Of a DNA stretch of 64,000 bases, positions 9,101-17,641 are shown piece by piece. Under the pieces are notes generated by a model. That model was not told the origin of the DNA, did not search any database, and saw nothing but the letters and a program-made list of their open reading frames with translations. Source of the stretch: Martelella limonii (lineage in GTDB: Bacteria; Pseudomonadota; Alphaproteobacteria; Rhizobiales; Rhizobiaceae); assembly GCF_013344475.1 (NCBI RefSeq), contig NZ_JABUOU010000005.1, positions 1-64,000 of the forward strand, in the 5' to 3' direction. The translations under genes were made by a program, and so were the position numbers. Every line of letters begins with the position of its first letter. Within the stretch, counting starts at the first letter, position 1.

Positions 9101-9448
9101 CTGGGCGCGATGGCGATGGCTGGTGGAAGCTTCCATGAAAGTAGCCAGATGACGCTGAGTTGGCCTTCGGGCGAATTCGGTGCCATGGGACTTGAAGGCG
9201 CGGCGCGTCTGGGCTTTCGAAAGGAGCTAGAGGCGATCGAGGATCTGGACGCGCGTGAGGTGCGCTACCGCGAGATCGTCGACGGCATGTATGAGGCGGG
9301 CAAGGCGGTCAATATCGCGCCGTACCTGAGCATCGATTCCGTGATCGATCCGGCCGAGACCCGGGCCATGCTCGTTGCGGGACTTTCCGCAATCCCGCAG
9401 GCGCATCTTCCGAAGAGTTCAAAGCGACCGATGATAGACGCCTGGTAA
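6152..9448 (+). CDS. Single-chain biotin-dependent acyl-CoA carboxylase
   Basis: One 1098-residue chain carries all three activities of an acetyl/propionyl-type carboxylase. The biotin carboxylase spans about residues 1-450 (LLIANRGEISIRIARAC, GGGGRGIRIV, RDCSLQRR-like RECTLQRRNQK, EVNPRVQVEHTVTEE). The biotinyl domain is near 495-570, with the biotin Lys at about 527 in EAMKMEH. The carboxyltransferase spans about 590-1098 (KGKRTARENIADL, GGGGRPGD, DTPGFMVG). GTG 6152 is preferred for its overlap with the leader ORF; GTG 6140 in the same frame is an alternative. It starts the operon that continues with tctB, tctA and beta-oxidation genes, so it probably carboxylates a CoA ester made from the imported acid. 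The acyl substrate is unknown. Confidence 0.88.
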   Translation: MISAFAEHKLLIANRGEISIRIARACAELGLTSVAIYPDDDVSGRHVVSASEALEIPGRGPAAYLDIEAVLTAAKSAGCSMIHPGYGFLSENAAFAARCAEQGILFIGPDADALTTLGDKARARSLAKKLGVPVVEGLEELTSDAAAQAFFEAQPAGAAVMVKAVAGGGGRGIRIVRGVDELPAAIESCRNEARAAFGDDALYIERMIERARHVEVQVLGDGQGGVIHLWNRECTLQRRNQKLIEIAPSPWIDDALRDAMLADAIALAADVGYRGLATMEFLVDIDRGDYAFIEVNPRVQVEHTVTEEVTGIDLVATQIRLCAGETLAELGLSQEKIPSPAGFAVQARVNAEIMEADGSARMASGRITAYEVPTGPRLRVDGAGYAGLTLSPYYDSLLAKVILRGDGGWPKLCEGLDRALSEFRIDGPATNIGFLRKLLGRDEVKRGEITTRFVDQHISALVEAEAPAQRYAADGGSQEAAAGGGADIAEGMMAVAAPMSGVLIKLLVCKGDAVAEGAAVAILEAMKMEHVVKAETAGHVRAIAEEGSVVGEGDALVVLEPAEIAARADTEEDVFDPDRIRPDLAEALERRNEGLDAARPDAVARRHAKGKRTARENIADLCDPDSFVEYGALGVAAQRSRHPEEHLRKISPADGLVAGLGSINGAEFGPDKARAAVMSYDYTVFAGTQGNIGHRKTDRLLRVAERASLPVVIYAEGGGGRPGDTDNRPGVNLANPTFWQLARMSGVAPMVGIVSGRCFAGNAAVLGVCDVVIATEDANIGMGGPAMIEGAGLGVFRPEDVGPTSVQGRNGVIDVLVANETEATRAARKYLSYFQGTTSAWKAPDQRALRGCVPEDRKRAYDVRPLIETLADEDSVLELRAGFGPALVTALIRLEGRACGVMANVAAVNGGALDRDEADKAARFMQLCDAYDLPIISLIDTPGFMVGPDAETRANVRHFSRMFLVGASLTTPYLSVILRKAYGLGAMAMAGGSFHESSQMTLSWPSGEFGAMGLEGAARLGFRKELEAIEDLDAREVRYREIVDGMYEAGKAVNIAPYLSIDSVIDPAETRAMLVAGLSAIPQAHLPKSSKRPMIDAW

Positions 9449-9473
9449 CGTTGAAATCGCAGGGGAGGGCGAT

Positions 9474-9920
9474 ATGGAATCCAGAGAAATAAATCGGGCC
9501 GAAACCTGTGCGGCCCTGGCGGTAATGGCCGTCGGTGCATTCCTCGCCTTTGAGGGCAGCGATTATCCGATGGGGTCGCTGCGCCGAATGGGCGCGGGAT
9601 TCATGCCCGTCGCTATCGGGGTCATCCTGATGCTGTTTTCGGTGGGACTGCTGTTTGAGAACATGTTTGCGGAGCGCGAAGCGCTTCCGCTGCGGTTGCG
9701 CCCGATCCTCGCTGTCAGCGCTTCGATCCTGTTCTTCGCCGTCACCGTGCGCTCTGCGGGTCTGATCCCGTCGACGGTGGGAACGATCATGCTCGCCGCC
9801 ATCGCGGATGCGCCGTTTCGTCCCCTGCGCGCCGCGATTACCGGCGTGGTGATCGGCGTACTTGGCTATCTGGTGTTCGTGTCGGGTCTCGGGCTGTCGC
9901 TCGACCCGTTCTGGTGGTGA
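9474..9920 (+). CDS. tctB: Tripartite tricarboxylate transporter small membrane subunit TctB
   Basis: This 148-residue protein has four predicted membrane segments: AALAVMAVGAFLAF, FMPVAIGVILMLFSVGLLF, LAVSASILFFAVTV with the following SAGLIPSTVGTIMLAAI, and the C-terminal AAITGVVIGVLGYLVFV. The loop GSLRRMGAGFMPVAIG is the TctB family signature. It sits between the carboxylase and tctA, with its stop 3 nt before the tctA GTG. It should form the membrane complex with TctA, driven by the ion gradient. Confidence 0.88.
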   Translation: MESREINRAETCAALAVMAVGAFLAFEGSDYPMGSLRRMGAGFMPVAIGVILMLFSVGLLFENMFAEREALPLRLRPILAVSASILFFAVTVRSAGLIPSTVGTIMLAAIADAPFRPLRAAITGVVIGVLGYLVFVSGLGLSLDPFWW

Positions 9921-9923
9921 CGC

Positions 9924-11471
9924 GTGGACATGCTTTCCAATCTTGCAAACGGTTTCTCGGCGGCGCTGAGCCTACAAGCCCTGATGTTCTGCTTCATCGG
10001 CGTTTCGGTTGGCACCTTTGTCGGCGTTCTGCCGGGCATCGGTGCCCTTGCGGCAATCTCGATGCTACTGCCTTTGACATATTATCTCGACCCGATGGTC
10101 GGGCTGATCATGCTGGCGGGTATCTTCTACGGCGCGCAATATGGCAGTTCCACCGCAGCGATCCTCTTGAACATTCCCGGCACAGCAACGGCCGCGGTCA
10201 CCTGCCTCGATGGCTATCCGATGGCAAAGAACGGCCGGGCGGGCGTTGCCCTGTTCATGACCTCGATCGCAAGCTTCGCCGGCGGCATCTTCGCAATCTG
10301 CATGCTGATGTTCTTCACGCCGGCGCTGGCAAGCCTTGCCCTGAGCTTCAATTCGGCGGAGTATTTTTCGGCAATGTTCCTTGGGCTGATTGCCGCCTCG
10401 ACGCTGAGCGTCGGCTCGCCTCTCAAGGGTATGGCCATGGTCGTTCTTGGCCTCGCCCTCGCCATCCCCGGCACGGATATCAATTCCGGCCTGATGCGCT
10501 TTACCTATGGTCATTACGAGATGGCGGAAGGGTTTCAGCTTGTTGCAATTGCCATGGGCCTGTTCGGGATATCGGAGATCCTGACGATGCTGGTGCGGCG
10601 CGAGACGCCGCGCGTGCTGGCGCGTGACATCACCTTCCGCTCCATGCTGCCGACGCGCGATGACTGGAGCCGGTTTTCATGGCCCGCCGCGCGCGGTGCG
10701 GTGATCGGCTCGATTGTCGGCGCGCTGCCTGGTTCCGGCCCCTCGATGGCGACCTTCGTTTCCTACGCTGTCGAGCGCCGGGTGGCCAAAGACCCTTCCC
10801 GCTTTGGCAAAGGCGCTGTCGAAGGGATCGTAGCACCGGAATCGGCAAATAACGCATCGGTCCAGGCGGCGTTCATTCCGACATTGAGCCTCGGTGTGCC
10901 CGGCGATGCGGTGATGGCGATCCTGCTTGGTGCGCTGATGATCCATGGCATCATCCCGGGACCGGAATTCATCCAGCAGCAGCCGACCCTGTTCTGGGGG
11001 CTGGTGGCCAGTTTCTGGATCGGCAATGTCGTTCTGCTGATCCTGAACGTGCCGCTGATCGGGCTTTGGGTGCGGCTGCTGACGGTGCCATACCGGGTGC
11101 TCTATCCGACCATGCTGTTCCTGATCTGCATCGGCGTCTATTCGGTGCGCTCCAACGGTTTCGATGTCGGCGTTGCCCTGGCGTTCGGCCTGCTCGGCAT
11201 GTTGATGAACCTGTTGCGCTATCCGACCGCGCCGGTACTGCTCGGCTTCATCCTCGGGCCGCTCATCGAAGAGCATTTCAAGCGCGCGTTGCTGGTGTCG
11301 CGCGGGGACATGATGATCTTCATCGACCGGCCAATCAGCGCCGGCCTGCTCGGCGTCGCGGGCCTGCTGCTCCTTCTGTCGATCTGGCAAACGATGCACA
11401 CGCGGCGCAAGGCGCGTCGCGAAGCAGCTGCAGGTGAAACGGCTGCGACCCAGGAGTTACTTGATGAATAG
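9924..11471 (+). CDS. tctA: Tripartite tricarboxylate transporter large membrane subunit TctA
   Basis: This is the 515-residue permease of the Tct system. It shows the conserved N-terminal motif FVGVLPGIGALAAISMLLPLTYYLDP and FYGAQYGSSTAAILLNIPG, and the second-half repeat VIGSIVGALPGSGPSMATFVSYAVE. These two glycine-rich repeats define TctA. About a dozen membrane segments follow the pattern expected for the family. Translation can start at GTG 9924 or at ATG 9930. The gene ends in an 8-nt overlap with the following FadB-like gene, so transport and CoA metabolism are co-expressed. Confidence 0.9.
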   Translation: MDMLSNLANGFSAALSLQALMFCFIGVSVGTFVGVLPGIGALAAISMLLPLTYYLDPMVGLIMLAGIFYGAQYGSSTAAILLNIPGTATAAVTCLDGYPMAKNGRAGVALFMTSIASFAGGIFAICMLMFFTPALASLALSFNSAEYFSAMFLGLIAASTLSVGSPLKGMAMVVLGLALAIPGTDINSGLMRFTYGHYEMAEGFQLVAIAMGLFGISEILTMLVRRETPRVLARDITFRSMLPTRDDWSRFSWPAARGAVIGSIVGALPGSGPSMATFVSYAVERRVAKDPSRFGKGAVEGIVAPESANNASVQAAFIPTLSLGVPGDAVMAILLGALMIHGIIPGPEFIQQQPTLFWGLVASFWIGNVVLLILNVPLIGLWVRLLTVPYRVLYPTMLFLICIGVYSVRSNGFDVGVALAFGLLGMLMNLLRYPTAPVLLGFILGPLIEEHFKRALLVSRGDMMIFIDRPISAGLLGVAGLLLLLSIWQTMHTRRKARREAAAGETAATQELLDE

Positions 11472-13533
11472 TACCACCGTTACTTTAACGCGAGACGGCG
11501 AAGTCGCCGTTCTCGTGATCGACAATCCTCCGGTCAATGCGCTGAGCGAGCATATGCGTGTTGCCCTCAAGGATTGCCTGGACCGTGCGGATAGCGACGA
11601 CACCATCCGCGCCGTGGTGCTGGCCGGCGAGGGACGCACGCTTTGCGCTGGTGCCGATATTCGACAATTCGGCGCCCCGCCGAAGGGTCCCTTGTCGCCC
11701 GACATTTTCATGCAGATCGCCGCTATGAAAAAGCCCGTGGTTGCCGCAATCCATGGCCCGACGCTCGGCGGCGGTTTCGAAATGACGCTTGCCTGTCACG
11801 CACGCGTGGCTTCTCCGGACGCGGAGATGGGCCTGCCGGAACTCAAGCTTGGTCTGATACCAGGCGCGGGCGGCACCTACCGTCTGCCGCGTCTGATCGG
11901 CGCTGTCCCCGCGCTGGACCTTATAGCGTCATCGCAGCGACTGAGCGCCGCTGAGGCGCTGGAACTCGGCGTCATCGATGCCGTCGCCGAAGACGTCCGC
12001 GCCAAGGCTGTCGATCTGGCCCGCGAACTGGCTGATCGAGAGCAGGCGAGATCGGGAGCTGGTCTGGGCGCATGGGCGGATTTCGATGCCGCCGCGAAGA
12101 AGCGGCTTCGCCGCGCGCGCGGTGCCCAGGCCCCGCGCGTCCTCGTGAAGGCAATCGGCAATGCCTTCGATATGGAAGATACTGAAGCGCAGCGCGCCGA
12201 GCAGGCGATGTTCCAGGAACTGCGCACCGGCCCGCAATCGGCGGCAATGCGGCATCTCTTCTTTGCTGAACGTGCGGCCGGACGTCTGGCCGATGGTCTG
12301 GCGGGCACCGCCCGTCCGCTTCGCCGTGCCGCTGTCATCGGGGCGGGAACGATGGGCGGAGGCATCGCCATGTGCTTTGCCGATGCCGGTCTGCCGGTGA
12401 CATTGATTGATGCCAGTGCTGACGGGCTTGAAGCGGGGTTGGCGCGCATCCGCAAGAACTACGAGATCTCGGTGTCCCGCGGCCGGATCGATGCGGCAGA
12501 GCTGGAACAACGGATGGCGCTGATCACCCCGGCGACGGCGCTTTCCGCCGCATCCGGCGCGGATATCGCGATCGAGGCGGTCTTCGAGGACATGGCGCTC
12601 AAGCGCAAGCTCTTTGCCGAACTGGATCAGCTTTTGCCTCATCATACGGTGCTCGCCACCAACACATCCTCGCTCGATATCGACGAGATGGCGGCGGCAA
12701 CGAAGCGGCCGTCCCAGGTGGTCGGTCTGCATTTCTTCTCACCCGCGAACGTGATGAAGCTTCTGGAGATCGTCCGCGGCGCTGAGACAGACGGCGACAC
12801 GCTTGCGACCGCACTGATGCTTTCGAAATGTCTTGGAAAACAGCCTGCGATCGTGGGCAATTGTCCCGGTTTTGTCGGAAACCGCATTCTGCGGCAACGT
12901 CACCACCAGGCGGAACTGCTTCTCGAACAGGGCGCAAGTCCGCAGGATGTCGATCGCGCGGTCACGGATTTCGGGATGGCGATGGGACCGTTCCAGATGA
13001 ACGATCTGGCCGGGCTGGATGTTTCCGCGCTGGTGCGCAAGAGCCAGGGCTATCAGCTACCGGTCGCCGATGCGCTTTGCGCGATGGGCCGCCTCGGTCA
13101 AAAGACCGGCAAGGGCTATTATCGCTATGAAGACGGACGCACGCCGATCCCGGATCCGGCGGTCGATGCCGTGATTGCAAACGTTGCGGAAAGGCTTGGC
13201 GTGCGTCAGCGCAGCTTCAGCCAGGACGAAATTCGCGAGCGCCTGTTCTATCCGATGGTCAACGAAGGCGCGCGTATTCTTGAAGAGGGCATTGCCGGCC
13301 GCTCTTCGGATATCGACGTCATCTATGTGCATGGCTACGGTTTTCCGGCCTGGCGCGGCGGGTTGATGTACTGGGCCGACGCCGAGGGGCTCGGCCGGAT
13401 CGTTGCCGCGCTCAAGGGTTTTGCGGATGAAACCGGCGAAAGCCGCCTGGAGCCTGCGCCATTGCTGCGGCGACTGGCAGAGGCCGGAGAGAGCTTCGCC
13501 GACCTTCAATCGAACGGAAAAACGGAGGGCTGA
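11464..13533 (+). CDS. Bifunctional enoyl-CoA hydratase/3-hydroxyacyl-CoA dehydrogenase (FadB/FadJ-like)
   Basis: This 689-residue beta-oxidation enzyme starts at ATG 11464 behind CAGGAG, inside the tctA stop region. The N-terminal crotonase domain (about 1-190) has AGADIRQFG, GGGFEMTLACH and MGLPELKLGLIPGAGG, with the catalytic Glu residues in place. The NAD-binding dehydrogenase domain begins near 285 (AAVIGAGTMGGGIAMCFADAG) and has HFFSPANVMKLLEIV, followed by two C-terminal 3HCDH domains. It should hydrate a 2-enoyl-CoA and oxidise the 3-hydroxy product. It stands directly before a thiolase gene, completing a beta-oxidation turn. Confidence 0.9.
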   Translation: MNSTTVTLTRDGEVAVLVIDNPPVNALSEHMRVALKDCLDRADSDDTIRAVVLAGEGRTLCAGADIRQFGAPPKGPLSPDIFMQIAAMKKPVVAAIHGPTLGGGFEMTLACHARVASPDAEMGLPELKLGLIPGAGGTYRLPRLIGAVPALDLIASSQRLSAAEALELGVIDAVAEDVRAKAVDLARELADREQARSGAGLGAWADFDAAAKKRLRRARGAQAPRVLVKAIGNAFDMEDTEAQRAEQAMFQELRTGPQSAAMRHLFFAERAAGRLADGLAGTARPLRRAAVIGAGTMGGGIAMCFADAGLPVTLIDASADGLEAGLARIRKNYEISVSRGRIDAAELEQRMALITPATALSAASGADIAIEAVFEDMALKRKLFAELDQLLPHHTVLATNTSSLDIDEMAAATKRPSQVVGLHFFSPANVMKLLEIVRGAETDGDTLATALMLSKCLGKQPAIVGNCPGFVGNRILRQRHHQAELLLEQGASPQDVDRAVTDFGMAMGPFQMNDLAGLDVSALVRKSQGYQLPVADALCAMGRLGQKTGKGYYRYEDGRTPIPDPAVDAVIANVAERLGVRQRSFSQDEIRERLFYPMVNEGARILEEGIAGRSSDIDVIYVHGYGFPAWRGGLMYWADAEGLGRIVAALKGFADETGESRLEPAPLLRRLAEAGESFADLQSNGKTEG

Positions 13534-13538
13534 CCAAG

Positions 13539-14705
13539 GTGAAAGCCAATTTCAGAGATGCGGTGGCGATTGCGGGGGTCGCCGAAAGCGAAGTCGGCAT
13601 ATTGCCGCATCGCACCGAAATGCAATTGCATGCACAGGCAGCCAAACGGGCTCTGGACGATGCCGGCATCGCTCTGGCTGAAGTTGACGGCGTTTTGTCG
13701 ATCGGCTCCTCACGGGGCACGCGCATGCCGTCTGTTCAGGTCGCGGAATATCTCGGTATCATGCCGAGCTACAGCGACTCCACCTCGTTGGGCGGTTGCT
13801 CATTCGAGGCCTATGTGCAGCATGCAGCACTCGCGATTGATGCGGGGCTTTGCAACACCTGCCTGATTACCTACGGCTCGACCCAGCGCAGCGGCGGCGC
13901 CGGATTTGGCGGCGGCACTGATCCGTGGCTTGCCGCCTCGCAGTTCGAGACACCCTTCGGGCTGCCGATGATGACGGGTGCCTATGCGCTTGCGGCTTCG
14001 CGGCACATGCATCTTTACGGCACAACGCGCGCGCAACTGGCCGAGATCGCCGTGGCAGCGCGCAAATGGGCGCAACTGAACCCCGCCGCGCCGCGGCACG
14101 AGGACCTCACCGTCGAGGACGTTCTGTCCGCCCCGCTGATCGCGAGCCCTCTCGGCAAGTTCGATTGCTGCCTCGTGACCGATGGCGGCGGCGCGGTTGT
14201 CGTCACGCGGGCCGACCGGGCGCGCGATGCCCGAAAGCCGCCAGTCTGGCTGTGGGGGTCGGCGGAGACCCATACCCATTCATCCATCGCCAATATGCCC
14301 GATCTTACTGTAACGCCCGCTGCCCGCACGGGGCCGGCCGCGTTGAAAAGCGCGGGGCTCAAGCCCAGCGACATGGATCTGGCCATGATCTATGACAGCT
14401 TCACCATCACAGCCTTGATGACGCTCGAGGATCTCGGCTTTTGCGCCAAGGGCGAAGGTGGGGATTTCGTGTCGGGCGGGCGCATAGCGCCGAAGGGCGA
14501 TTTCCCGATGAATACGCAAGGCGGCGGCCTCAGCTATACCCATCCCGGCATGTACGGCATATTCCTGATCGTCGAGGCCGTCCGGCAGCTTCGGGGCGAG
14601 GCGGATGCGCGTCAGGTGAGCGCCGATCTGGCGCTTGTGCACGGAACCGGCGGGGCGCTCTCTGCCGGGTCGACCTTAATCCTTGGAAAGGAGCCGCGTC
14701 GATGA
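13539..14705 (+). CDS. SCP2-type thiolase / acetyl-CoA acetyltransferase-like protein
   Basis: This 388-residue protein starts with GTG and belongs to the thiolase-like lipid-transfer group. The nucleophile position is C87 in LGGCSFEAYVQ. C-terminal elements include NTQGGGLSYTHPGMYG (His) and LVHGTGGALSAGSTLIL. This subgroup often works together with a small DUF35/OB-fold Zn-ribbon protein, and such a gene follows with an ATGA overlap. The role is probably thiolytic or retro-aldol C-C cleavage of the CoA intermediate produced by the preceding FadB-like enzyme. Confidence 0.82.
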   Translation: MKANFRDAVAIAGVAESEVGILPHRTEMQLHAQAAKRALDDAGIALAEVDGVLSIGSSRGTRMPSVQVAEYLGIMPSYSDSTSLGGCSFEAYVQHAALAIDAGLCNTCLITYGSTQRSGGAGFGGGTDPWLAASQFETPFGLPMMTGAYALAASRHMHLYGTTRAQLAEIAVAARKWAQLNPAAPRHEDLTVEDVLSAPLIASPLGKFDCCLVTDGGGAVVVTRADRARDARKPPVWLWGSAETHTHSSIANMPDLTVTPAARTGPAALKSAGLKPSDMDLAMIYDSFTITALMTLEDLGFCAKGEGGDFVSGGRIAPKGDFPMNTQGGGLSYTHPGMYGIFLIVEAVRQLRGEADARQVSADLALVHGTGGALSAGSTLILGKEPRR

Positions 14706-15100
14706 GCAGCAAGCCAGTCCCCACCCCCGACGCCGAAACCGCTCCCTTCTGGGACGCGGCCGCCAAGGGCGTTCTGAAAATCCAGAAATGCGCCGGATGC
14801 AACGAGCACGTCTTCTATCCGCGCCTGATCTGTCCGCATTGCATGTCGGACGAACTTGACTGGGTCTGCGTTTCCGGTCGTGCGCGCATTCATGCATTGA
14901 CCGTCGTCCATCGCTCGACCGCGCCATTTCGCGACGACCTGCCGTTCGCGGTTGCCATCGTGGAGCTGGAGGAGGGCCCCCGCATGATGACGCGGGTGCT
15001 GACAGATGCGCCGGAGGCCTTGCGGATCGATGATCCGGTCAAGGTGCACTTCGCACAGCAGGCAGACGGCCCGCCCTTGCCGTTCTTTCAGCCGGAATAG
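14702..15100 (+). CDS. Zn-ribbon OB-fold protein (DUF35), thiolase partner
   Basis: This protein of 132 residues overlaps the thiolase stop by ATGA. A rubredoxin-like zinc ribbon (IQKCAGCNEHVFYPRLICPHC, two CxxC pairs) precedes an OB-fold segment (DWVCVSGRARIHALTVVHR to PVKVHF). Proteins of this family form complexes with SCP2-type thiolases and aldolases, contacting acyl-CoA. It is the last gene of the plus-strand operon and is followed by a good terminator. Confidence 0.85.
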   Translation: MSSKPVPTPDAETAPFWDAAAKGVLKIQKCAGCNEHVFYPRLICPHCMSDELDWVCVSGRARIHALTVVHRSTAPFRDDLPFAVAIVELEEGPRMMTRVLTDAPEALRIDDPVKVHFAQQADGPPLPFFQPE

Positions 15101-15123
15101 TCTTCCTTGAGAAGGAAATTCAG

Positions 15124-15154
15124 CAGGGACGGGCTTTGCCCGCCCCTGTTTTTT
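15124..15154 (+). terminator. Rho-independent terminator of the carboxylase-tct-thiolase operon
   Basis: CAGGGACGGGC and GCCCGCCCCTG form an 11-bp stem with one mismatch and a TTT loop, followed directly by TTTTTT. It lies between the convergent DUF35 and tcuB-like genes. Confidence 0.85.
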
Positions 15155-15161
15155 GTTGTCT

Positions 15162-16262
15162 TCAGCCGAGACCGATTTCCCGCTTGTCGCGCGCGAAGCG
15201 CGAAAGCGCGAGATAGCGGTAGAGCCCGTGGACGAATTTGCCATAGGGCATTGTCAGGAAGAAGGTCAGCACCGCACCGAGATGAAGGGCCAGTAGCACG
15301 CCGAGAAGTGGCGTTTCTCCAAGGAACCTGAGCGCGAGCCCTGTTGCGCCGGTCACTAGGAGGATGACGATGAAGCCGTATTCCATGCTCTTGAAGCCGG
15401 GCGTGCGCAGTGCCTCCAGCCGGGTCAGCTTGGCATGGATCAGGCCGATCGGCCCGATCATCAGGCCAATGCCGCCGGCAATGCCGAGCAGGGCAGGGAT
15501 GTCGTACCAGACATAGGGCGCCTCGCGGCCCAGCAGGTAATGATAGAGCGTCGCTAGCGAGGTAGAGGCAAAACACAGCAGGAAGCCGTAAAAAGTGAAA
15601 TGATGCCAGAGCCTGCGGCGATCGGTTGGTTGGTCGTCCTCGTTGAAGCAGCCCTGTCCGCCGCCATCGAGATATGTGAGCCTTGCCGCGTTCACAGACG
15701 CTTCCAGATGATCACCGGCATGAAGTTCAGGCGCTCCGGCATCGCGCCAGAAGGCCCGCGCGCCCATGAAGACTGCGAACAGCATGTACACGAAGGCCGC
15801 GCCGAACAGCGCGACCATCGCATTATGCGGCATCAGCGCATAAAAGCGACTGTCTTCCAGATGGGCCGTCCACAGTGCGCCCGGATTGTTGGCGGCGACG
15901 AAGCCGAGGAGGAACAAGGCAAAGCTCAGCGTAAGCCCCAACGCCAGCGCCAGTCCATGGCGCTCAAACAGCGGTCGGGCTGCGGGTGGCCAAGCGTAAT
16001 GGGCATAGCTTTCGGTGCGCACCTGCGCCAGCACCTTCGGAACATTGACATCGAATTCGTGCGGCGGAGAGAACTGGCAATCATGAAAGCAGGCGCCGCA
16101 GCCATGGCACAGATTGGCCAGATGGTTGAGGTCGCCATCACTGAAGGCGCGCTTCATTTCCATCGCCGGAAAAACCGCACATAGCCCCTCGCAATAGCGG
16201 CAGGAATTGCAGACGGTCATCAGCCTGTCGGCTTCAGTGAGCGCAGGGGTTTCATGCGACAT
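15162..16262 (-). CDS. tcuB: TcuB-like iron-sulfur/cytochrome b membrane protein
   Basis: This 366-residue protein reoxidises the flavin of the partner dehydrogenase and passes electrons to the membrane. The N-terminal part carries two cysteine clusters, CNSCRYCEGLC and CHGCGACFHDC, for Fe-S centres. Several membrane helices with conserved His residues follow (LWHHFTFYGFLLCF, HLGAVLTFFL), as in CitB/TcuB/CobZ proteins. ATG 16262 was chosen because it overlaps the end of the tcuA-like gene by 11 nt and gives the usual N-terminus MSHETPALTEADRLM. In Salmonella TcuB serves tricarballylate oxidation; here the substrate may differ. Confidence 0.85.
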   Translation of the reverse strand: MSHETPALTEADRLMTVCNSCRYCEGLCAVFPAMEMKRAFSDGDLNHLANLCHGCGACFHDCQFSPPHEFDVNVPKVLAQVRTESYAHYAWPPAARPLFERHGLALALGLTLSFALFLLGFVAANNPGALWTAHLEDSRFYALMPHNAMVALFGAAFVYMLFAVFMGARAFWRDAGAPELHAGDHLEASVNAARLTYLDGGGQGCFNEDDQPTDRRRLWHHFTFYGFLLCFASTSLATLYHYLLGREAPYVWYDIPALLGIAGGIGLMIGPIGLIHAKLTRLEALRTPGFKSMEYGFIVILLVTGATGLALRFLGETPLLGVLLALHLGAVLTFFLTMPYGKFVHGLYRYLALSRFARDKREIGLG

Positions 16263-17637
16263 GTGATGCGGCCTCCTCGCCCGCAATGCGTCCGAAGACC
16301 GAGCCGATGGTCATGCCAATACCTGCGGCATAGCCCTGGCCGAGCACATTGCCCGCCATGATTTCGCCGGCGGCAAACAGGTTGTCGGAAGGCACGCCAT
16401 CGGCCATCAGCATGCGCGCGTCATGGCCAACCTTCACGCCGAGATAGGTGAAGGTAATGCCCGGGCGCACCGGATAGGCATAATAGGGCGGGGTCTCGAT
16501 CCGCTGCGCCCAGTTGGTCTTGTTGATCGCCAGCCCTTGGGTGGTATTGCCATCCTTGGCGTTGGTATCAAAGGGTTTGCCGCCGACGACGGCGCTGTTG
16601 AAATCGGTGATGGTCCGCTCGAAGACATCCGGATCGAGCTCAAGCTTCGAGGCCAGTTCCCGAAGTGTCGGCGCTGAAATCGGCGGATAGAGCGAAGGCA
16701 TGAACCTTGGGATGTTCGGCGCATCGAAGATGATGAACGCCTTCTGGTCTGGCTGGTTGGCCACCAATCGGCCCCAGATCGCGTAGCGCTTCGGCCAGAT
16801 ATCCTCGCCCTCGTCGTAGAAGCGCTCGGCGGCCGTGTTGACCACGACCCCGAGCACCACGCAATCGAGCCGGGTGATGATGCCGCCATCATAGCGAGGC
16901 GCGCGCGCATCAATGGCAACGGCATGGCACTGGCTGGCATCGCCGATCTGCATCACCCCGTTGTCGATCAGCATCCGCGTGACCGTGCCGCGATTATAGG
17001 GCGTGCCGCGAATGAGAAAATTCTCTGCCTTTTCGCCCCAGCCCTGCTTGAGCCAGTCGATATCGGCCTGAAACCCGCCACAGGCTGCAATGAAGGCTTG
17101 AGCGCCAATGGTTTCTTCGCCATCGGGGGTGCGAACGGTTGCCGCATGAAAGCGCCGGTCGCGGATGTCGAGAGCGATGACCTCGTGCTCGTACCGGATC
17201 TCGACGCCCAGACCTTCGGCAGTGCGATAGAGCGCATTCAGCATCGACCGGCCGCCGCCCAGAAAGAACGAATTGGTGCGCCCAAGGCTGATGGTTCCGC
17301 CAAGTGATGGCTGGAACCGGACGCCCTGCTGCTGGATCCAGTCGAGCATGGGCTTCGACTTTGCGATCATCATCCGTGACAACGCTTCATCGGTGTTGCC
17401 ATCGGTCACCCGCATCAGGTCTTCGAAGAATTCGTCTTCGGTATAGGGGCCCGTCAGCGTGCTGGTCGCCTCGTCATGGGCGCAGCGCATGTTTCGGGTG
17501 TGGCGCGTGTTGCCGCCACGGTAAAATTTCGGGGCGGCCTCCACCACCAGCACGCGGCGGCCTTGCCTTGCCGCAGCGATAGCCGCACAAAGCGCAGCAT
17601 TGCCGCCGCCCACGACAAGGATATCCCAGTCTTCCAT
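16252..17637 (-). CDS. tcuA: TcuA-like FAD-dependent dehydrogenase (tricarballylate dehydrogenase family)
   Basis: This 461-residue FAD-binding enzyme has an N-terminal dinucleotide-binding motif (DILVVGGGNAALCAAIAAARQG). Further family blocks are RGGNTRHTRNMRCAHDE, FIAACGGFQADIDWL and, near the C-terminus, YPVRPGITFTYLGVKVG and ENLFAAGEIMAGN-like NLFAAGEIMAGNVLGQGYAAG. These are characteristic of TcuA, which dehydrogenates tricarballylate to cis-aconitate. It pairs with the TcuB-like gene downstream. The operon also holds a 3-hydroxyacid dehydrogenase and a lactonase, and lacks the usual TcuC carrier, so the real substrate may be another polycarboxylate or a related saturated acid. Confidence 0.82.
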   Translation of the reverse strand: MEDWDILVVGGGNAALCAAIAAARQGRRVLVVEAAPKFYRGGNTRHTRNMRCAHDEATSTLTGPYTEDEFFEDLMRVTDGNTDEALSRMMIAKSKPMLDWIQQQGVRFQPSLGGTISLGRTNSFFLGGGRSMLNALYRTAEGLGVEIRYEHEVIALDIRDRRFHAATVRTPDGEETIGAQAFIAACGGFQADIDWLKQGWGEKAENFLIRGTPYNRGTVTRMLIDNGVMQIGDASQCHAVAIDARAPRYDGGIITRLDCVVLGVVVNTAAERFYDEGEDIWPKRYAIWGRLVANQPDQKAFIIFDAPNIPRFMPSLYPPISAPTLRELASKLELDPDVFERTITDFNSAVVGGKPFDTNAKDGNTTQGLAINKTNWAQRIETPPYYAYPVRPGITFTYLGVKVGHDARMLMADGVPSDNLFAAGEIMAGNVLGQGYAAGIGMTIGSVFGRIAGEEAASHVA

Positions 17638-17641
17638 CGTC